Shown piece by piece: positions 46,115 to 54,684 of a DNA stretch of 64,000 nucleotides (positions are counted from its first letter, which is position 1; the number at the start of each line of letters is the position of its first letter). The notes beneath the pieces were generated by a model. That model saw nothing but the letters and a program-made list of their open reading frames with translations, ran no database searches and had not been told where the DNA came from. The position numbers were made by a program, and so were the translations under genes. Where the stretch lies: positions 96,176-160,175 of the forward strand of contig NZ_JACVCU010000006.1 of assembly GCF_014518425.1 (NCBI RefSeq). Direction: 5' to 3'. This DNA is from Terrabacter sp. MAHUQ-38. GTDB lineage: Bacteria > Actinomycetota > Actinomycetes > Actinomycetales > Dermatophilaceae.

Positions 46115-47220
46115 CCGACACGAGCCTGCTCGTCGTCCTCGCCGTCCTCGCCGTCACCGTCTTCGTGCTCGTCGTCGCAGGACTCCCCCGGCGGGGCACG
46201 ACCGTCGTGCGCGCCGTCGTCCGAGGTGGTCAGGTGATCGTGCTCAACCTGCTCGTCGTCGCCCTCTGCGGGGCGGCGCTCAACGACGAGTACCTCTTCT
46301 ACTCGAGCTGGGGCGACCTCGCCGGCTCGGGCTCCGCCTCCGTGCAGGTGCACCACGGCGCCGGCTCGCCCGAGGTCGTCTCGGCCGACGTGCACGGGCC
46401 CGGCCTGCGCGGCATCCTGACGCCGAAGGTCCTGCCCCCGCTCCCACAACCGCACTCGCGGCTGCAGACGTACACGGTCGTCGACCGCCGGGCGGCCGCC
46501 GAGGGACAGGTGTACGTCTACCTTCCCGTCGGCTACGACCCGCGCTCGCCACGCACCTACCCGGTCATCCTGGGCCTGCACGGCTTCCCGAGCGGACCGA
46601 AGGGCTTCCTTCGGCTCAACTTCCTCCGCAGCATCGACGCGCTGACCGCCGAGCACCGCCTCGCGCCCTCGGTCGTCGTCGTCCCACGCATCGACACACC
46701 GGCCAGCCTCGACACGGAATGCGTCAACGGTGCCCCCGGGGAGCCACAGACGGATACCTGGCTCTCGCACGACATCCCGTCGTGGGTGGTCCGGCACTTC
46801 CGCGTCCAGCGCACGCGGACGGCCTGGGCCGCCCTCGGCTACTCCTACGGCGCCTGGTGCGCAGCGTCCCTGTCGATGCGCCACCCGGACGTCCTCGGCG
46901 CCGCGGTCGTCCTGCTCGGCTACTTCCGCCCGGACTTCAGCCCGGACTACGACCCGCTCACGAGGGCCACGGAGGACGGCTACGACCTCGTCACGCTGTC
47001 GCGCACCGACCCACCGCCCGTCGCGATGTGGGTGCTCACCTCGCGCGAGGACCCGCTGTCCTACCCGACGACCTCGAAGTTCCTCAGCGTCGCCCGAGCG
47101 CCGCTCGACGTCACCGCGACCGTCCTCGCCCACGGGGGCCACCGCGACTCCGTCTTCACGCCTTTCGTCCCCGCATCGTTGCTGTGGCTTGCCCGGACGA
47201 TGCCGCCCTTCCGTGGCTGA
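46105..47220 (+). CDS. Membrane-anchored alpha/beta-hydrolase (esterase D/antigen 85-like)
   Basis: A 371-residue protein with one or two N-terminal membrane helices (LLVVLAVLAVTVFVLVVAGL, then VIVLNLLVVALCGAAL) and an extracytoplasmic esterase domain. The nucleophile elbow is GYSYG, preceded by ILGLHGFPSGPKG, with an Asp in SREDP and a His in AHGGHRDS completing a plausible triad. It overlaps the end of lysX by 10 nt, with GGGAGG upstream, so it is coupled to lysX. It may hydrolyse aminoacylated lipids or other envelope esters. The substrate is unknown. Confidence 0.85.
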   Translation: MELTDTSLLVVLAVLAVTVFVLVVAGLPRRGTTVVRAVVRGGQVIVLNLLVVALCGAALNDEYLFYSSWGDLAGSGSASVQVHHGAGSPEVVSADVHGPGLRGILTPKVLPPLPQPHSRLQTYTVVDRRAAAEGQVYVYLPVGYDPRSPRTYPVILGLHGFPSGPKGFLRLNFLRSIDALTAEHRLAPSVVVVPRIDTPASLDTECVNGAPGEPQTDTWLSHDIPSWVVRHFRVQRTRTAWAALGYSYGAWCAASLSMRHPDVLGAAVVLLGYFRPDFSPDYDPLTRATEDGYDLVTLSRTDPPPVAMWVLTSREDPLSYPTTSKFLSVARAPLDVTATVLAHGGHRDSVFTPFVPASLLWLARTMPPFRG

Positions 47221-48094
47221 CGCTCGCCCGCACCACGGCGCCGCGCTGCTCGTCGGGGTCATCGCCTACGTCGCGCTGGCGGTGACAGGGCTGCTGGTCG
47301 CACCCGGGACGTCACCCACCGGGCGTCCGGCCGAGCACGGCGGAACGGCATACGGCAGCACGCCGCCGACCACTGCACGCTCGCGGCCGCCGGGACCACT
47401 CACCCTCGTCGGGCTCGGTGACTCGGTGCCTGCCGCGACGACGTGCGACTGCAACGGCTTCGTCGAGCAGCTCGGCACCAGGCTCACGGCACTCACGGGC
47501 CGCCACTGGGAGGTGCACAACGACGCCAACGGCGGGTGGACGACCGCCGACGTGGAGGACGACCTGCAGGCCGCCTCGACGCGCGACGACCTCGCGCGGG
47601 CCGACCTCGTCGTCGTCGAGGTCGGTGCCAACGACTTCGACCTCGACCGCGTCGACGACCCCGCGTGCCTTCCCGCCTCCTCCTCCGGATGCTGGTCGGC
47701 GACGCTGCAGCGTCTGCGCGACGGGCTGACCCGCATCATCGACCACATCAGGCACCTCGACGCGCGGCCGGACCTCCGGGTCGCCGTCCTCGGCTACTGG
47801 AACGTCACGGTCGACGGGTCGGTCGGCACCGCGCTCGGCGAGGACTTCGTCCTGGGCAGCGACGCCCTGACGCGCCTCGTCAACGGCTCGGTCGCGGCGG
47901 TGGCCTCGTCGACCGGCGCGCTCTACGTCGACGCGTACACGCCGCTCAAGGGCGTCGACGGCACGCGCGACCCCACGGGCGACCTCCTGGACGACGGTGA
48001 CCACCCCAACGCGAAAGGCCACAGGCTCCTCACGACGGCCGTCGTCGACAGCCTCGAGGACGCCGGGGCCGTCCTGGCCTGGCGCCGCGTCTGA
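47213..48094 (+). CDS. SGNH/GDSL hydrolase with N-terminal membrane anchor
   Basis: A 293-residue protein starting at GTG 47213, inside the end of the esterase gene (8-nt overlap). An N-terminal helix (ALLVGVIAYVALAVTGLLV) anchors or exports it; a Thr/Pro/Gly linker follows. Catalytic blocks are LVGLGDSVPA (block I Ser), EVGANDF (block III Asn) and DDGDHPNAKG (block V Asp and His). TTCDCNGF after the serine may form a disulfide. As third gene of the lysX operon it probably acts on envelope lipids or glycans outside the membrane. Confidence 0.87.
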   Translation: MADARPHHGAALLVGVIAYVALAVTGLLVAPGTSPTGRPAEHGGTAYGSTPPTTARSRPPGPLTLVGLGDSVPAATTCDCNGFVEQLGTRLTALTGRHWEVHNDANGGWTTADVEDDLQAASTRDDLARADLVVVEVGANDFDLDRVDDPACLPASSSGCWSATLQRLRDGLTRIIDHIRHLDARPDLRVAVLGYWNVTVDGSVGTALGEDFVLGSDALTRLVNGSVAAVASSTGALYVDAYTPLKGVDGTRDPTGDLLDDGDHPNAKGHRLLTTAVVDSLEDAGAVLAWRRV

Positions 48095-48208
48095 CCGCAT
48101 CGACGGGACTCCGATCCCATACCCCTTCTCGCGGGTCTTCAACTCCCGCAGGCGAGCCGGACCGACGACCGTTGACGGGAACGGCCTCGTACGGTTGCGT
48201 GGGTGGGC

Positions 48209-49222
48209 ATGACGGTCATCGGCTTCCACTGCTCCCACGAGCAGATCGACCCCGCCCGGCTGCTGCGCGACGTACAGGCGGCGGAGGCCGCCGGGTTCAC
48301 GGCGGGCATGTCCTCCGACCACCTGTCCCCGTGGAGCAGCCGTCAGGGCGAGTCGGGGTACGCCTGGAGCTGGCTCGGCGCGGCCCTGGCCACGACGTCG
48401 CTGCCCTTCGGTGTCGTCACGGCTCCCGGCCAGCGCTACCACCCTGCGGTCACGGCCCAGTCGATCGCGACGCTGGGACAGATGTTCCCCGGCCGGTTCT
48501 GGGCGGCGCTCGGTTCCGGTGAGGCGTCGAACGAGCGGGTGACCGGGGCGGTCTGGCCGCGCAAGGAGGTGCGCGACGCGCGACTCGTCGAGTGCGTCGA
48601 CGTCATCCGGCGCCTCCTCGCCGGCGAAGAGGTCAGCCACGACGGCCTCGTCACCGTCAACCGTGCGCGGCTGTGGACGCTCGCCGACCCGGTGCCGGAC
48701 CTCGTCGGGCCTGCCGTCACGCCCGCGACCGCCGGCCGCCACGCGTCGTGGGCGGACGGCCTGATCACGGTCAACCAGCCGCACGAGACCCTGCGGCAGG
48801 TGCTCTCGGCCTACCGCGACGCCGGCGGACGCGGACCCGCACGGCTGCAGATCCACCTCAGCTGGGCGAGTACCGAGGAGGAGGCGCTCCACGTGGCCCA
48901 CGACCAGTGGCGCAGCAACGTGCTCGGTCCTCCCGTCGCCTGGGACACCGAGAGCGTCGAGGCCTTCGACCTCATCGGCGAGTCCGTCACGCCCGGGCAG
49001 GTGCGCGAGGCGGTGCTCGTCTCCTCCGACCTGGGCCGCCACGCACAGTGGCTTCAGGAGTACGTCGAGATGGGGTGGGACGAGCTCTACCTGCACTTCG
49101 TCGGGCAGCACCAGGCACCGTTCATCGACGCGTTCGGCACGCGCGTGCTGCCGCAGCTCGCCCCGAGCTCCCCTGCGCCGCAGGGCGGCTCGACCCCGCG
49201 CCCACAGGAGGTCCGATCATGA
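48209..49222 (+). CDS. LLM-class flavin-dependent oxidoreductase (TIGR03885-like)
   Basis: A 337-residue luciferase-like monooxygenase fold protein. It starts MTVIGFHCSHEQIDP, with HLSPWSSRQGESGYAWSWLGAAL and the FGVVTAPGQRYHPAVTAQ strand typical of LLM enzymes. It resembles the TIGR03885 group of non-F420, FMN-type proteins, which I recall near GH13 genes. ATG 48209 is chosen over GTG 48203. Its stop overlaps the next gene's start (ATGA), so it is translated with the GH13 enzyme. The reaction is unknown. Confidence 0.82.
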   Translation: MTVIGFHCSHEQIDPARLLRDVQAAEAAGFTAGMSSDHLSPWSSRQGESGYAWSWLGAALATTSLPFGVVTAPGQRYHPAVTAQSIATLGQMFPGRFWAALGSGEASNERVTGAVWPRKEVRDARLVECVDVIRRLLAGEEVSHDGLVTVNRARLWTLADPVPDLVGPAVTPATAGRHASWADGLITVNQPHETLRQVLSAYRDAGGRGPARLQIHLSWASTEEEALHVAHDQWRSNVLGPPVAWDTESVEAFDLIGESVTPGQVREAVLVSSDLGRHAQWLQEYVEMGWDELYLHFVGQHQAPFIDAFGTRVLPQLAPSSPAPQGGSTPRPQEVRS

Positions 49223-50901
49223 GGATGAGCGACACCGGCGACATCTGGTGGAAGAACGCGGTCGTCTACTGCGCCGACGTGGAGACGTTCCACGACTCGA
49301 ACGGCGACGGCATCGGCGACCTGCGCGGGATGACCGACCGGATCGAATACCTCGCCGACCTCGGCGTGACCTGCCTCTGGCTCATGCCGTTCTACCCGAC
49401 GGCTCGCAAGGACGACGGCTACGACATCACCGACTTCTACGGCGTGGACCCGAAGCTCGGCACCCTCGGCGACTTCGTCGAGCTCGTCCGGACGGCTCGC
49501 GCCCACGGGATCCGGGTCATCATCGACTTCGTCATGAACCACACGTCGGACAAGCATCCGTGGTTCAAGTCCGCACGCCGCAGCCGCGAGGACCCCTACC
49601 GCGACTACTACGTGTGGAGCCGCACCCGGCCGAAGTCGAGCAAGAAGGACGTTGTCTTCCCGGACCAGGAGGACAGCATCTGGGACCGCGACGAGAAGAC
49701 CGGCGACTACTACCTCCACCACTTCTACAAGCACCAACCCGACCTCAATGTCGCCAATCCGGCTGTGCAGGAAGAGATCTCCCGCACGCTTGGCTTCTGG
49801 CTCGAGCTCGGCGTATCCGGCTTCAGGGTCGATGCCGTGCCGTTCCTCTTCGCGCGCGACGGCGTGCCCGGCGTCCAGGACGCCGACGCGTTCAACCCCG
49901 ACCGCTACCTCGGCGACGTGCGGTCCTTCGTCACCCGACGGCTCGGCGACGCCGTGCTGCTCGGCGAGGTGAACCTGCCGTACGAGGAGCAGCGCCGTTT
50001 CTTCGGCGGCGACGACGGCGACGGGCTCACCATGCAGTTCGACTTCATCGGCATGCAGCGGCTCTACCTGTCACTCGCGCGCGGTGACGCCGGACCGCTC
50101 GCCGAGGCCCTGCGTGAACGACCGGCCCTCGATGTCACGAGCCAGTGGGCGAGCTTCGTGCGCAATCACGACGAGCTCACCCTCGACAAGCTGTCGGTGC
50201 CCGAACGCCGCGAGGTCTTCGACGCGTTCGGGCCCGAGCCGGGCATGCAGCTCTACGACCGGGGCCTGCGACGCCGACTGCCGACGATGCTCGGCGGTGA
50301 CGAGCGACGCATCCGCCTCGTCTACTCCCTCATGTTCTCGCTGCCCGGCACGCCGGTCCTCTTCTACGGCGAGGAGATCGGGATGGGCGAGAACCTCGAC
50401 GTCCCCGGCCGGCTGGCCGTGCGCACCCCGATGCAGTGGGCTCCAGGCCCGTACGGCGGGTTCACCTCCGGGACCCCGCGCCGGCTCACGCGACCCATGC
50501 CGGACGGGCTGTGGGGCCCTGACCGGGTCAACGTCGCCGACCAGCGGCGCGACCCCGACTCGCTCTGGTGGTTCATCCGTGGGCTCGTGCGGCGGTACCG
50601 GCAGCTCCCTGAGAGCGGCTGGGCGACGGTCGAGGTGCTCGACCACCCGGCCGCATCGGTGCTCGCCCACGTGAGCCGCAGTGACGAGTGGATGATGCTC
50701 GCCGTCCACAACCTCGGGCCGGATGGGGCGGTCGTGCCGCTGACCGTCCCCGACCCGCCCGACGGCGCGCGGCTCGTCGACGTCCTGGGCGAACGCCGTG
50801 AGACGCCGCTCGACAGCTCCGGAGCCATCGAGGTCGAGATCGGCCCCTACGGCTACCGCTGGCTCCTCGTGGCCCGCCCCGGGGAGGACCCGCTCGTGTG
50901 A
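49219..50901 (+). CDS. GH13 alpha-amylase family protein (trehalose synthase-like)
   Basis: A 560-residue cytoplasmic GH13 enzyme with no signal peptide. The N-terminus WWKNAVVYCADVETFHDSNGDGIGDL resembles trehalose synthase TreS, broken here by the calcium-site loop. Catalytic residues are D205 (GFRVDAVPF), E250 (LLGEVNLPY) and D318 (RNHDELTLD); VMNHTSDKHPWF and LFYGEEIGMGENL are also conserved. TreS isomerises maltose and trehalose, but FYRGVE-type residues differ, so another alpha-glucoside is possible. The start has AGGAGG about 7 nt upstream and overlaps the LLM gene. The 3' end overlaps a convergent VOC gene by 49 nt. Confidence 0.85.
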   Translation: MRMSDTGDIWWKNAVVYCADVETFHDSNGDGIGDLRGMTDRIEYLADLGVTCLWLMPFYPTARKDDGYDITDFYGVDPKLGTLGDFVELVRTARAHGIRVIIDFVMNHTSDKHPWFKSARRSREDPYRDYYVWSRTRPKSSKKDVVFPDQEDSIWDRDEKTGDYYLHHFYKHQPDLNVANPAVQEEISRTLGFWLELGVSGFRVDAVPFLFARDGVPGVQDADAFNPDRYLGDVRSFVTRRLGDAVLLGEVNLPYEEQRRFFGGDDGDGLTMQFDFIGMQRLYLSLARGDAGPLAEALRERPALDVTSQWASFVRNHDELTLDKLSVPERREVFDAFGPEPGMQLYDRGLRRRLPTMLGGDERRIRLVYSLMFSLPGTPVLFYGEEIGMGENLDVPGRLAVRTPMQWAPGPYGGFTSGTPRRLTRPMPDGLWGPDRVNVADQRRDPDSLWWFIRGLVRRYRQLPESGWATVEVLDHPAASVLAHVSRSDEWMMLAVHNLGPDGAVVPLTVPDPPDGARLVDVLGERRETPLDSSGAIEVEIGPYGYRWLLVARPGEDPLV

Positions 50902-51326
50902 CGCCGGGGCCGTGATCCGCCCTCGGACCTCGTGTCGAAGTCGATGCGAGGGTCGGCGAGAGGCGACCTGCCGTAGACGAGGCAGAACGGGTGGCCGACG
51001 GGGTCCAGGAAGACGCGGTAGCCAGTCTCGGGCGACCCGGGCGCCCGTCGCGCCCCGAGCGCAAGGACGCGCGCCTCCGCGACGTCGACGTCGTCGACGC
51101 GGATGTCGAGGTGCACCTGCTGGGGGTGCTCGGGGTCCGGCCACTCCGGGGGGACCCACGTGGCGGCGCGCTGGAAGGCGAGCTCACGCATACCGGCAGC
51201 GCGGCCCAGCACGACCCAGTCCGGCGCGTCCTCGAGGACGCGCATCCCGAGGAAGCGAGCGTAGAACGCCGCGAGCGTGCGGGGATCGGGACAGTCGATG
51301 ACCGGCTTCTCGAGCTGGGCTCTCAT
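50853..51326 (-). CDS. VOC family (glyoxalase/bleomycin-resistance fold) protein
   Basis: A 157-residue protein with the vicinal-oxygen-chelate fold: KPVIDCPDPRTLAAFYARFLGM at the N-terminus, HPQQVHLDIRVDDVDVAEARVLALG, and DPVGHPFCLVYG at the end of the domain. The pattern is that of the broad glyoxalase-like group whose substrate cannot be read from sequence. The last 35 or so residues (Arg/Ser/Gly-rich) are encoded antisense to the end of the GH13 gene and may be non-functional run-on. ATG 51326 fits the family start. Confidence 0.82.
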   Translation of the reverse strand: MRAQLEKPVIDCPDPRTLAAFYARFLGMRVLEDAPDWVVLGRAAGMRELAFQRAATWVPPEWPDPEHPQQVHLDIRVDDVDVAEARVLALGARRAPGSPETGYRVFLDPVGHPFCLVYGRSPLADPRIDFDTRSEGGSRPRRHTSGSSPGRATRSQR

Positions 51327-51381
51327 GTCTGCCGACCCTCGAGCGGCGCCCTGCCCCGTCGGGACGCCTCTCCGTCTGGCA

Positions 51382-51651
51382 TCAGTGGTTGCGCAGAGCC
51401 GAGATGAGCTGCGACTTGTTCATCGACGAACGGCCCTCGATGCCGATCTCCCGCGCCCGCTTCATCAGCTGGTCCTTCGTCATGTCCTCGTAGTCGCCGG
51501 CCTTCCCACCCTTGCGGCCGACCGAGGAGCGCGAGGTGGCGGCGGCCGCGTTCGCGATGCGGGCGGCCTTCTCCTTGCTCGCCCCCTCGTCGCGCAACGA
51601 CTCGTAGAGGTGCTTGTCCTTGACCGATGGTCCCGGGTTGCGGCGTGGCAT
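51382..51651 (-). CDS. DUF7218-type protein with Rho N-terminal/SAP-like C-terminus
   Basis: An 89-residue basic protein. The N-terminal half (NPGPSVKDKHLYESLRDEGASKEKAARIANA) resembles small stress-associated DUF7218 proteins; the C-terminal half (YEDMTKDQLMKRAREIGIEGRSSMNKSQLISAL) is a Rho-N/SAP-like helix-extended-helix that often binds nucleic acid. Ribosome-binding site AGGAGG, 5 nt before ATG 51651. A GGGTAT box lies 36 nt upstream, suggesting alternative-sigma control. Likely a stress-induced nucleic-acid-binding protein; this is inference. Confidence 0.8.
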   Translation of the reverse strand: MPRRNPGPSVKDKHLYESLRDEGASKEKAARIANAAAATSRSSVGRKGGKAGDYEDMTKDQLMKRAREIGIEGRSSMNKSQLISALRNH

Positions 51652-51681
51652 GGGTTCCTCCTAGTCAGACGGGCTCCAATC

Positions 51682-51692
51682 GGCACATACCC
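51682..51692 (-). promoter_or_regulatory. GGGTAT-type -10 box, candidate SigB/SigF-family promoter
   Basis: GGGTATGTGCC on the minus strand, 31-41 nt upstream of the DUF7218-type gene. GGTGAC lies 14 nt further upstream as a possible -35. It resembles the boxes at 52.8, 55.6 and 58.1 kb. Confidence 0.45.
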
Positions 51693-51773
51693 ACCTCCGC
51701 GACGGCGTCACCGGCCATCACCCGGTGTCACCCGGCCTCACGCGGCGACACGCGGTCCCCGCCGTCACCCGTG

Positions 51774-52763
51774 TCACTCGTTGGTGCGCGAGGCGGCCCG
51801 GTCACCCAACCTCGTGAGCCGGTCGACGATGCGTGAGCCCAGCTGTCGACGCGCGGTCCGACCCTCGACGAGAGCCGCCCCGCCGCGAGCGGGGCTGCCC
51901 GGCAGCAGCCGACCCGCGACGCCCATGAGGCGCGTCGTCGTCCCCGGCGCCAGGCCACGGACACGGATCCCCGCCCACGCGAGCGGGGTGAGCACGACCA
52001 TCGGCCGGCCGGAGAGGATCCCGTGCACGATCCGACGCGCGGCTCGCTCGGCGTCCATGGAGAGCAACGGCATCGACGCCGCCGGCGCGAACCACGCGTA
52101 CTCCTTGCCCGCCTCGCCACCGAACTGCGCGTGGACGTGCCCACCCGTCCGCATGAGGCCCGGTACGACGGTCGTGGCCGTCACGCCCGTGCCGCTCAGA
52201 CCAGCGGCCAGCCCGTCGGAGAACCCGACAGCGGCGAACTTGGCTGTGGCATAAGGCAGCAGGTGTGGCGGTGAGACCATCCCCCCGATCGACGTGATGG
52301 TCCCGATGCGGCCGCGTCCACGCCGCCGCATCGCCGGCAGCACGGTCATCGCGGCGTGGATCGGACCCCAGGCCATCGTGTCGACGGCTTCCTCGAAGTG
52401 TTGGAGCGTGAGGGACTCGAGCGGCGCGACCTGGATGATCCCGGCGACCGTGACCATGACCTCGATCGGCCCGAGGTCGCGCTCGACCATGCCGACGAGG
52501 GCTCCGACCTCATGGCGGTCCCGGACGTCGCACACCTCGACCGTCACGGTGCCGTAGTCAGCGAGGAGGCCGCGAGCCGACGCGAGCTCGTCGGCGTCCC
52601 TGGCACCGACGACGACGCGATGCCCCCGACGGAGCAGCTCGCGAGAGATGAGCAGACCCAGTCCTCGCGAGCCGCCGAGGACGACCGCCACCGGTGCGGT
52701 GTCGGCACTGCCGGTGGCCCGGACGCCGCCCGCGGGCGGCTCTGTGTCGTGCGCGTCGACCAT
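51774..52763 (-). CDS. Short-chain dehydrogenase/reductase
   Basis: A 329-residue SDR with cofactor motif VLGGSRGLGLLISREL, VCDVRDRHEV, TVAGIIQV in place of NNAG, TSIGG with the catalytic Ser, and YATAK with catalytic Tyr and Lys. The family core ends near residue 250; the C-terminal 80 residues contain a hydrophobic stretch and basic residues that could sit on the membrane. ATG 52763 has GGAG about 5 nt upstream. It is divergent from a zinc alcohol dehydrogenase across 70 nt. The substrate is unknown. Confidence 0.87.
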   Translation of the reverse strand: MVDAHDTEPPAGGVRATGSADTAPVAVVLGGSRGLGLLISRELLRRGHRVVVGARDADELASARGLLADYGTVTVEVCDVRDRHEVGALVGMVERDLGPIEVMVTVAGIIQVAPLESLTLQHFEEAVDTMAWGPIHAAMTVLPAMRRRGRGRIGTITSIGGMVSPPHLLPYATAKFAAVGFSDGLAAGLSGTGVTATTVVPGLMRTGGHVHAQFGGEAGKEYAWFAPAASMPLLSMDAERAARRIVHGILSGRPMVVLTPLAWAGIRVRGLAPGTTTRLMGVAGRLLPGSPARGGAALVEGRTARRQLGSRIVDRLTRLGDRAASRTNE

Positions 52764-52817
52764 GGTGCTCCTCGTCGTCGAGTCGTCTGGCGGACATGGG
52801 TGGATCCATGAGCCGAT

Positions 52818-52829
52818 GGGTAGGTGCTG
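52818..52829 (+). promoter_or_regulatory. GGGTAG-type box before the alcohol dehydrogenase
   Basis: GGGTAGGTGCTG ends 4 nt before ATG 52834 and matches the other GGGTAGGTGC boxes. If it is a -10, the transcript would be nearly leaderless; it could instead serve as a weak ribosome-binding site. Confidence 0.35.
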
Positions 52830-52833
52830 CAGC

Positions 52834-54015
52834 ATGAAGGCACTGACCTGGCACGGCATCGAGGACGTCCGCATCTCCGACGTACCCGACCCGAAGATCG
52901 CCAACCCGACCGATGCCGTCGTGCGGGTGACGTCGACGGCGATCTGCGGCTCCGACCTGCACCTCTACGGCGTGCTGGCGCCCTACCTCGAACCGGGCGA
53001 CATCCTCGGCCACGAGTTCATGGGCATCGTCGAGCAGGTGGGTCCGGAGGTGGCCACGCTCGCCGAGGGCGACCGGGTGGTCGTCCCGTTCAACATCTCC
53101 TGCGGCAGGTGCTGGATGTGCCAGCGCGGGCTGTTCGCGCAGTGCGAGACGACGCAGAACACCCATGCGGGCAAGGGAGCCAGCCTCTTCGGCTACACGA
53201 GCCTCTACGGGGCCGTGCCAGGCGGGCAGGCGGAGTACGTCCGCGTGCCACACGCCGACTTCGGGCCCATACAGATCCCGCACGACAGGCCCGACGAGCG
53301 CTTCCTCTACCTCTCCGACATCCTCCCGACGGCGTGGCAGGCGGTGGACTACGCCGACGTGAACGGCAACGACACGCTCGCGGTGCTGGGCCTCGGCCCC
53401 GTGGGCCAGCTGGCCGTGCGCTCAGCCCTGCACCGCGGAGTCGGACGCGTCATCGGCGTGGACCTCGTCCCCGACCGCATCGAGCTCGCGCGCCGCCACG
53501 GGGCCGAGGTGCTCGACGCCTCGGACACCGACGTCGTCGAGGCCCTGCGCGACCTCACGGAGGGACGCGGGCCCGACGCCGTCATCGACGCCGTCGGCAT
53601 GGAGGCCCATGGGAACGCCGTGTCGGAGAAGGTGATCAGCGCGACCAGCCGGCTGCCCAAGCCGCTCGCCCGAGGAGCGATAGAGCACGTCGGCATCGAC
53701 CGCCTCGCGGCCCTGCACACCGCCATCGCAGCCGTGCGCCGCGGGGGCACGCTGTCGATCAGCGGCGTCTACGGCGGCATGGCCGACCCGATGCCGATGA
53801 TGGAGCTCTTCGACAAGGGACTGACGATCCGCGTGGGCCAGTGCCACGTGCGGCGCTGGAGCGACGAGCTGCTCGACATCGTCAGCGCCGACGCGGACGT
53901 GCTCGGGCTCGAGGGGCTCGCGACCCACCGGGCACCCCTCGCGGACGCCCCGGACCTCTACCGCCTCTTCCAGGAGAAGGGGGACCAGTGCCTCAAGGTC
54001 GTGCTCAGCCCGTGA
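52834..54015 (+). CDS. Zinc-dependent alcohol dehydrogenase (formaldehyde dehydrogenase-like)
   Basis: A 393-residue MDR-family enzyme starting MKALTWHGIEDVRI. Catalytic zinc ligands are in AICGSDLHLYG (Cys) and GHEFMG (His, Glu). The structural zinc site has four cysteines in CGRCWMCQRGLFAQC. The NAD-binding motif is VLGLGPVGQLAV, with an acidic residue after (GVDLVPDR), so NAD is favoured. YTSLYGAVPGGQAEYVRVP and the extended C-terminus resemble glutathione-independent formaldehyde dehydrogenases and related polyol or threonine-type enzymes. It is divergent from an SDR gene in a stress-related cluster. The substrate is not certain. Confidence 0.88.
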   Translation: MKALTWHGIEDVRISDVPDPKIANPTDAVVRVTSTAICGSDLHLYGVLAPYLEPGDILGHEFMGIVEQVGPEVATLAEGDRVVVPFNISCGRCWMCQRGLFAQCETTQNTHAGKGASLFGYTSLYGAVPGGQAEYVRVPHADFGPIQIPHDRPDERFLYLSDILPTAWQAVDYADVNGNDTLAVLGLGPVGQLAVRSALHRGVGRVIGVDLVPDRIELARRHGAEVLDASDTDVVEALRDLTEGRGPDAVIDAVGMEAHGNAVSEKVISATSRLPKPLARGAIEHVGIDRLAALHTAIAAVRRGGTLSISGVYGGMADPMPMMELFDKGLTIRVGQCHVRRWSDELLDIVSADADVLGLEGLATHRAPLADAPDLYRLFQEKGDQCLKVVLSP

Positions 54016-54025
54016 CGCGCCCGGC

Positions 54026-54682
54026 TCAGGCGAGCTGCTCCCGGGCGACCGCGAGATCGGCGACAAGGGCCTCGAGGTCTACGTCGCGCTGCCGTGAGCG
54101 GAGCACCGACGACGGGTGGGCGGTCGCGACCACGAACTCAGGCGTTCGCTCCACCGGCCACCCGTCAGTCGGCCACTCCAGCCGCCGGCCGCGCTCAGCG
54201 CCCACGCGGAACGACGGCCCGTAGAGCGCCTGACCCGCGGTGGCGCCGAGCACGACGACACCGCGCGGCGCGATCAGCTCCAGCTCGCCGAGCAGCCACG
54301 GCTCGCAGGCCGCGACGTGCCAGCGCGAGGGTGACTTGTGGATGCGCTTGGAGTCGCGGCGCTCGTGGCGGAAGTGCTTGACGACGTTGGTCCGGTAGAC
54401 CCGGTCGCGTGCCAGGCCCGCCGCGTCGAGAGCCTGGTCGAGCAGCCTGCCCGCGGGGCCGACGAACGGCCTTCCCGCGACGTCCTCGCGGTCACCCGGT
54501 TGCTCGCCGAGCAGCAGCAGCTCGGCCCCGAGCGGCCCCTCGCCCATCACGGCCTGAGTGGCGTCGCGGAAGAGCCCGCAGCCGCGGCAGGCCTGCGCGG
54601 CGTCGTCCAGCTCGGCCACGCTCCTCGGGTGCTCGGGCACCCACTCAACAGCCCCCGGCCCGTCCCGACCCGTCGCAGCCAT
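54026..54682 (-). CDS. udgX: UdgX-type uracil-DNA glycosylase (uracil-DNA binding)
   Basis: A 218-residue iron-sulfur UDG of family 4/UdgX. GEQPGDREDVAGRPFVGPAGRLLDQAL is the catalytic region, split here by its loop; CRGC and AACEPW supply likely cluster cysteines. The diagnostic UdgX insertion KRIHKSP is present, with His 115 at the position that becomes covalently bonded to the abasic site in mycobacterial UdgX. HPSSVLR is the C-terminal motif. It starts 2 nt after the stop of the upstream SDR gene, so the two form an operon, with a stress-type box in front. It likely binds uracil in DNA irreversibly and resists damage or mutagenesis. Confidence 0.92.
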   Translation of the reverse strand: MAATGRDGPGAVEWVPEHPRSVAELDDAAQACRGCGLFRDATQAVMGEGPLGAELLLLGEQPGDREDVAGRPFVGPAGRLLDQALDAAGLARDRVYRTNVVKHFRHERRDSKRIHKSPSRWHVAACEPWLLGELELIAPRGVVVLGATAGQALYGPSFRVGAERGRRLEWPTDGWPVERTPEFVVATAHPSSVLRSRQRDVDLEALVADLAVAREQLA

Positions 54683-54684
54683 GG

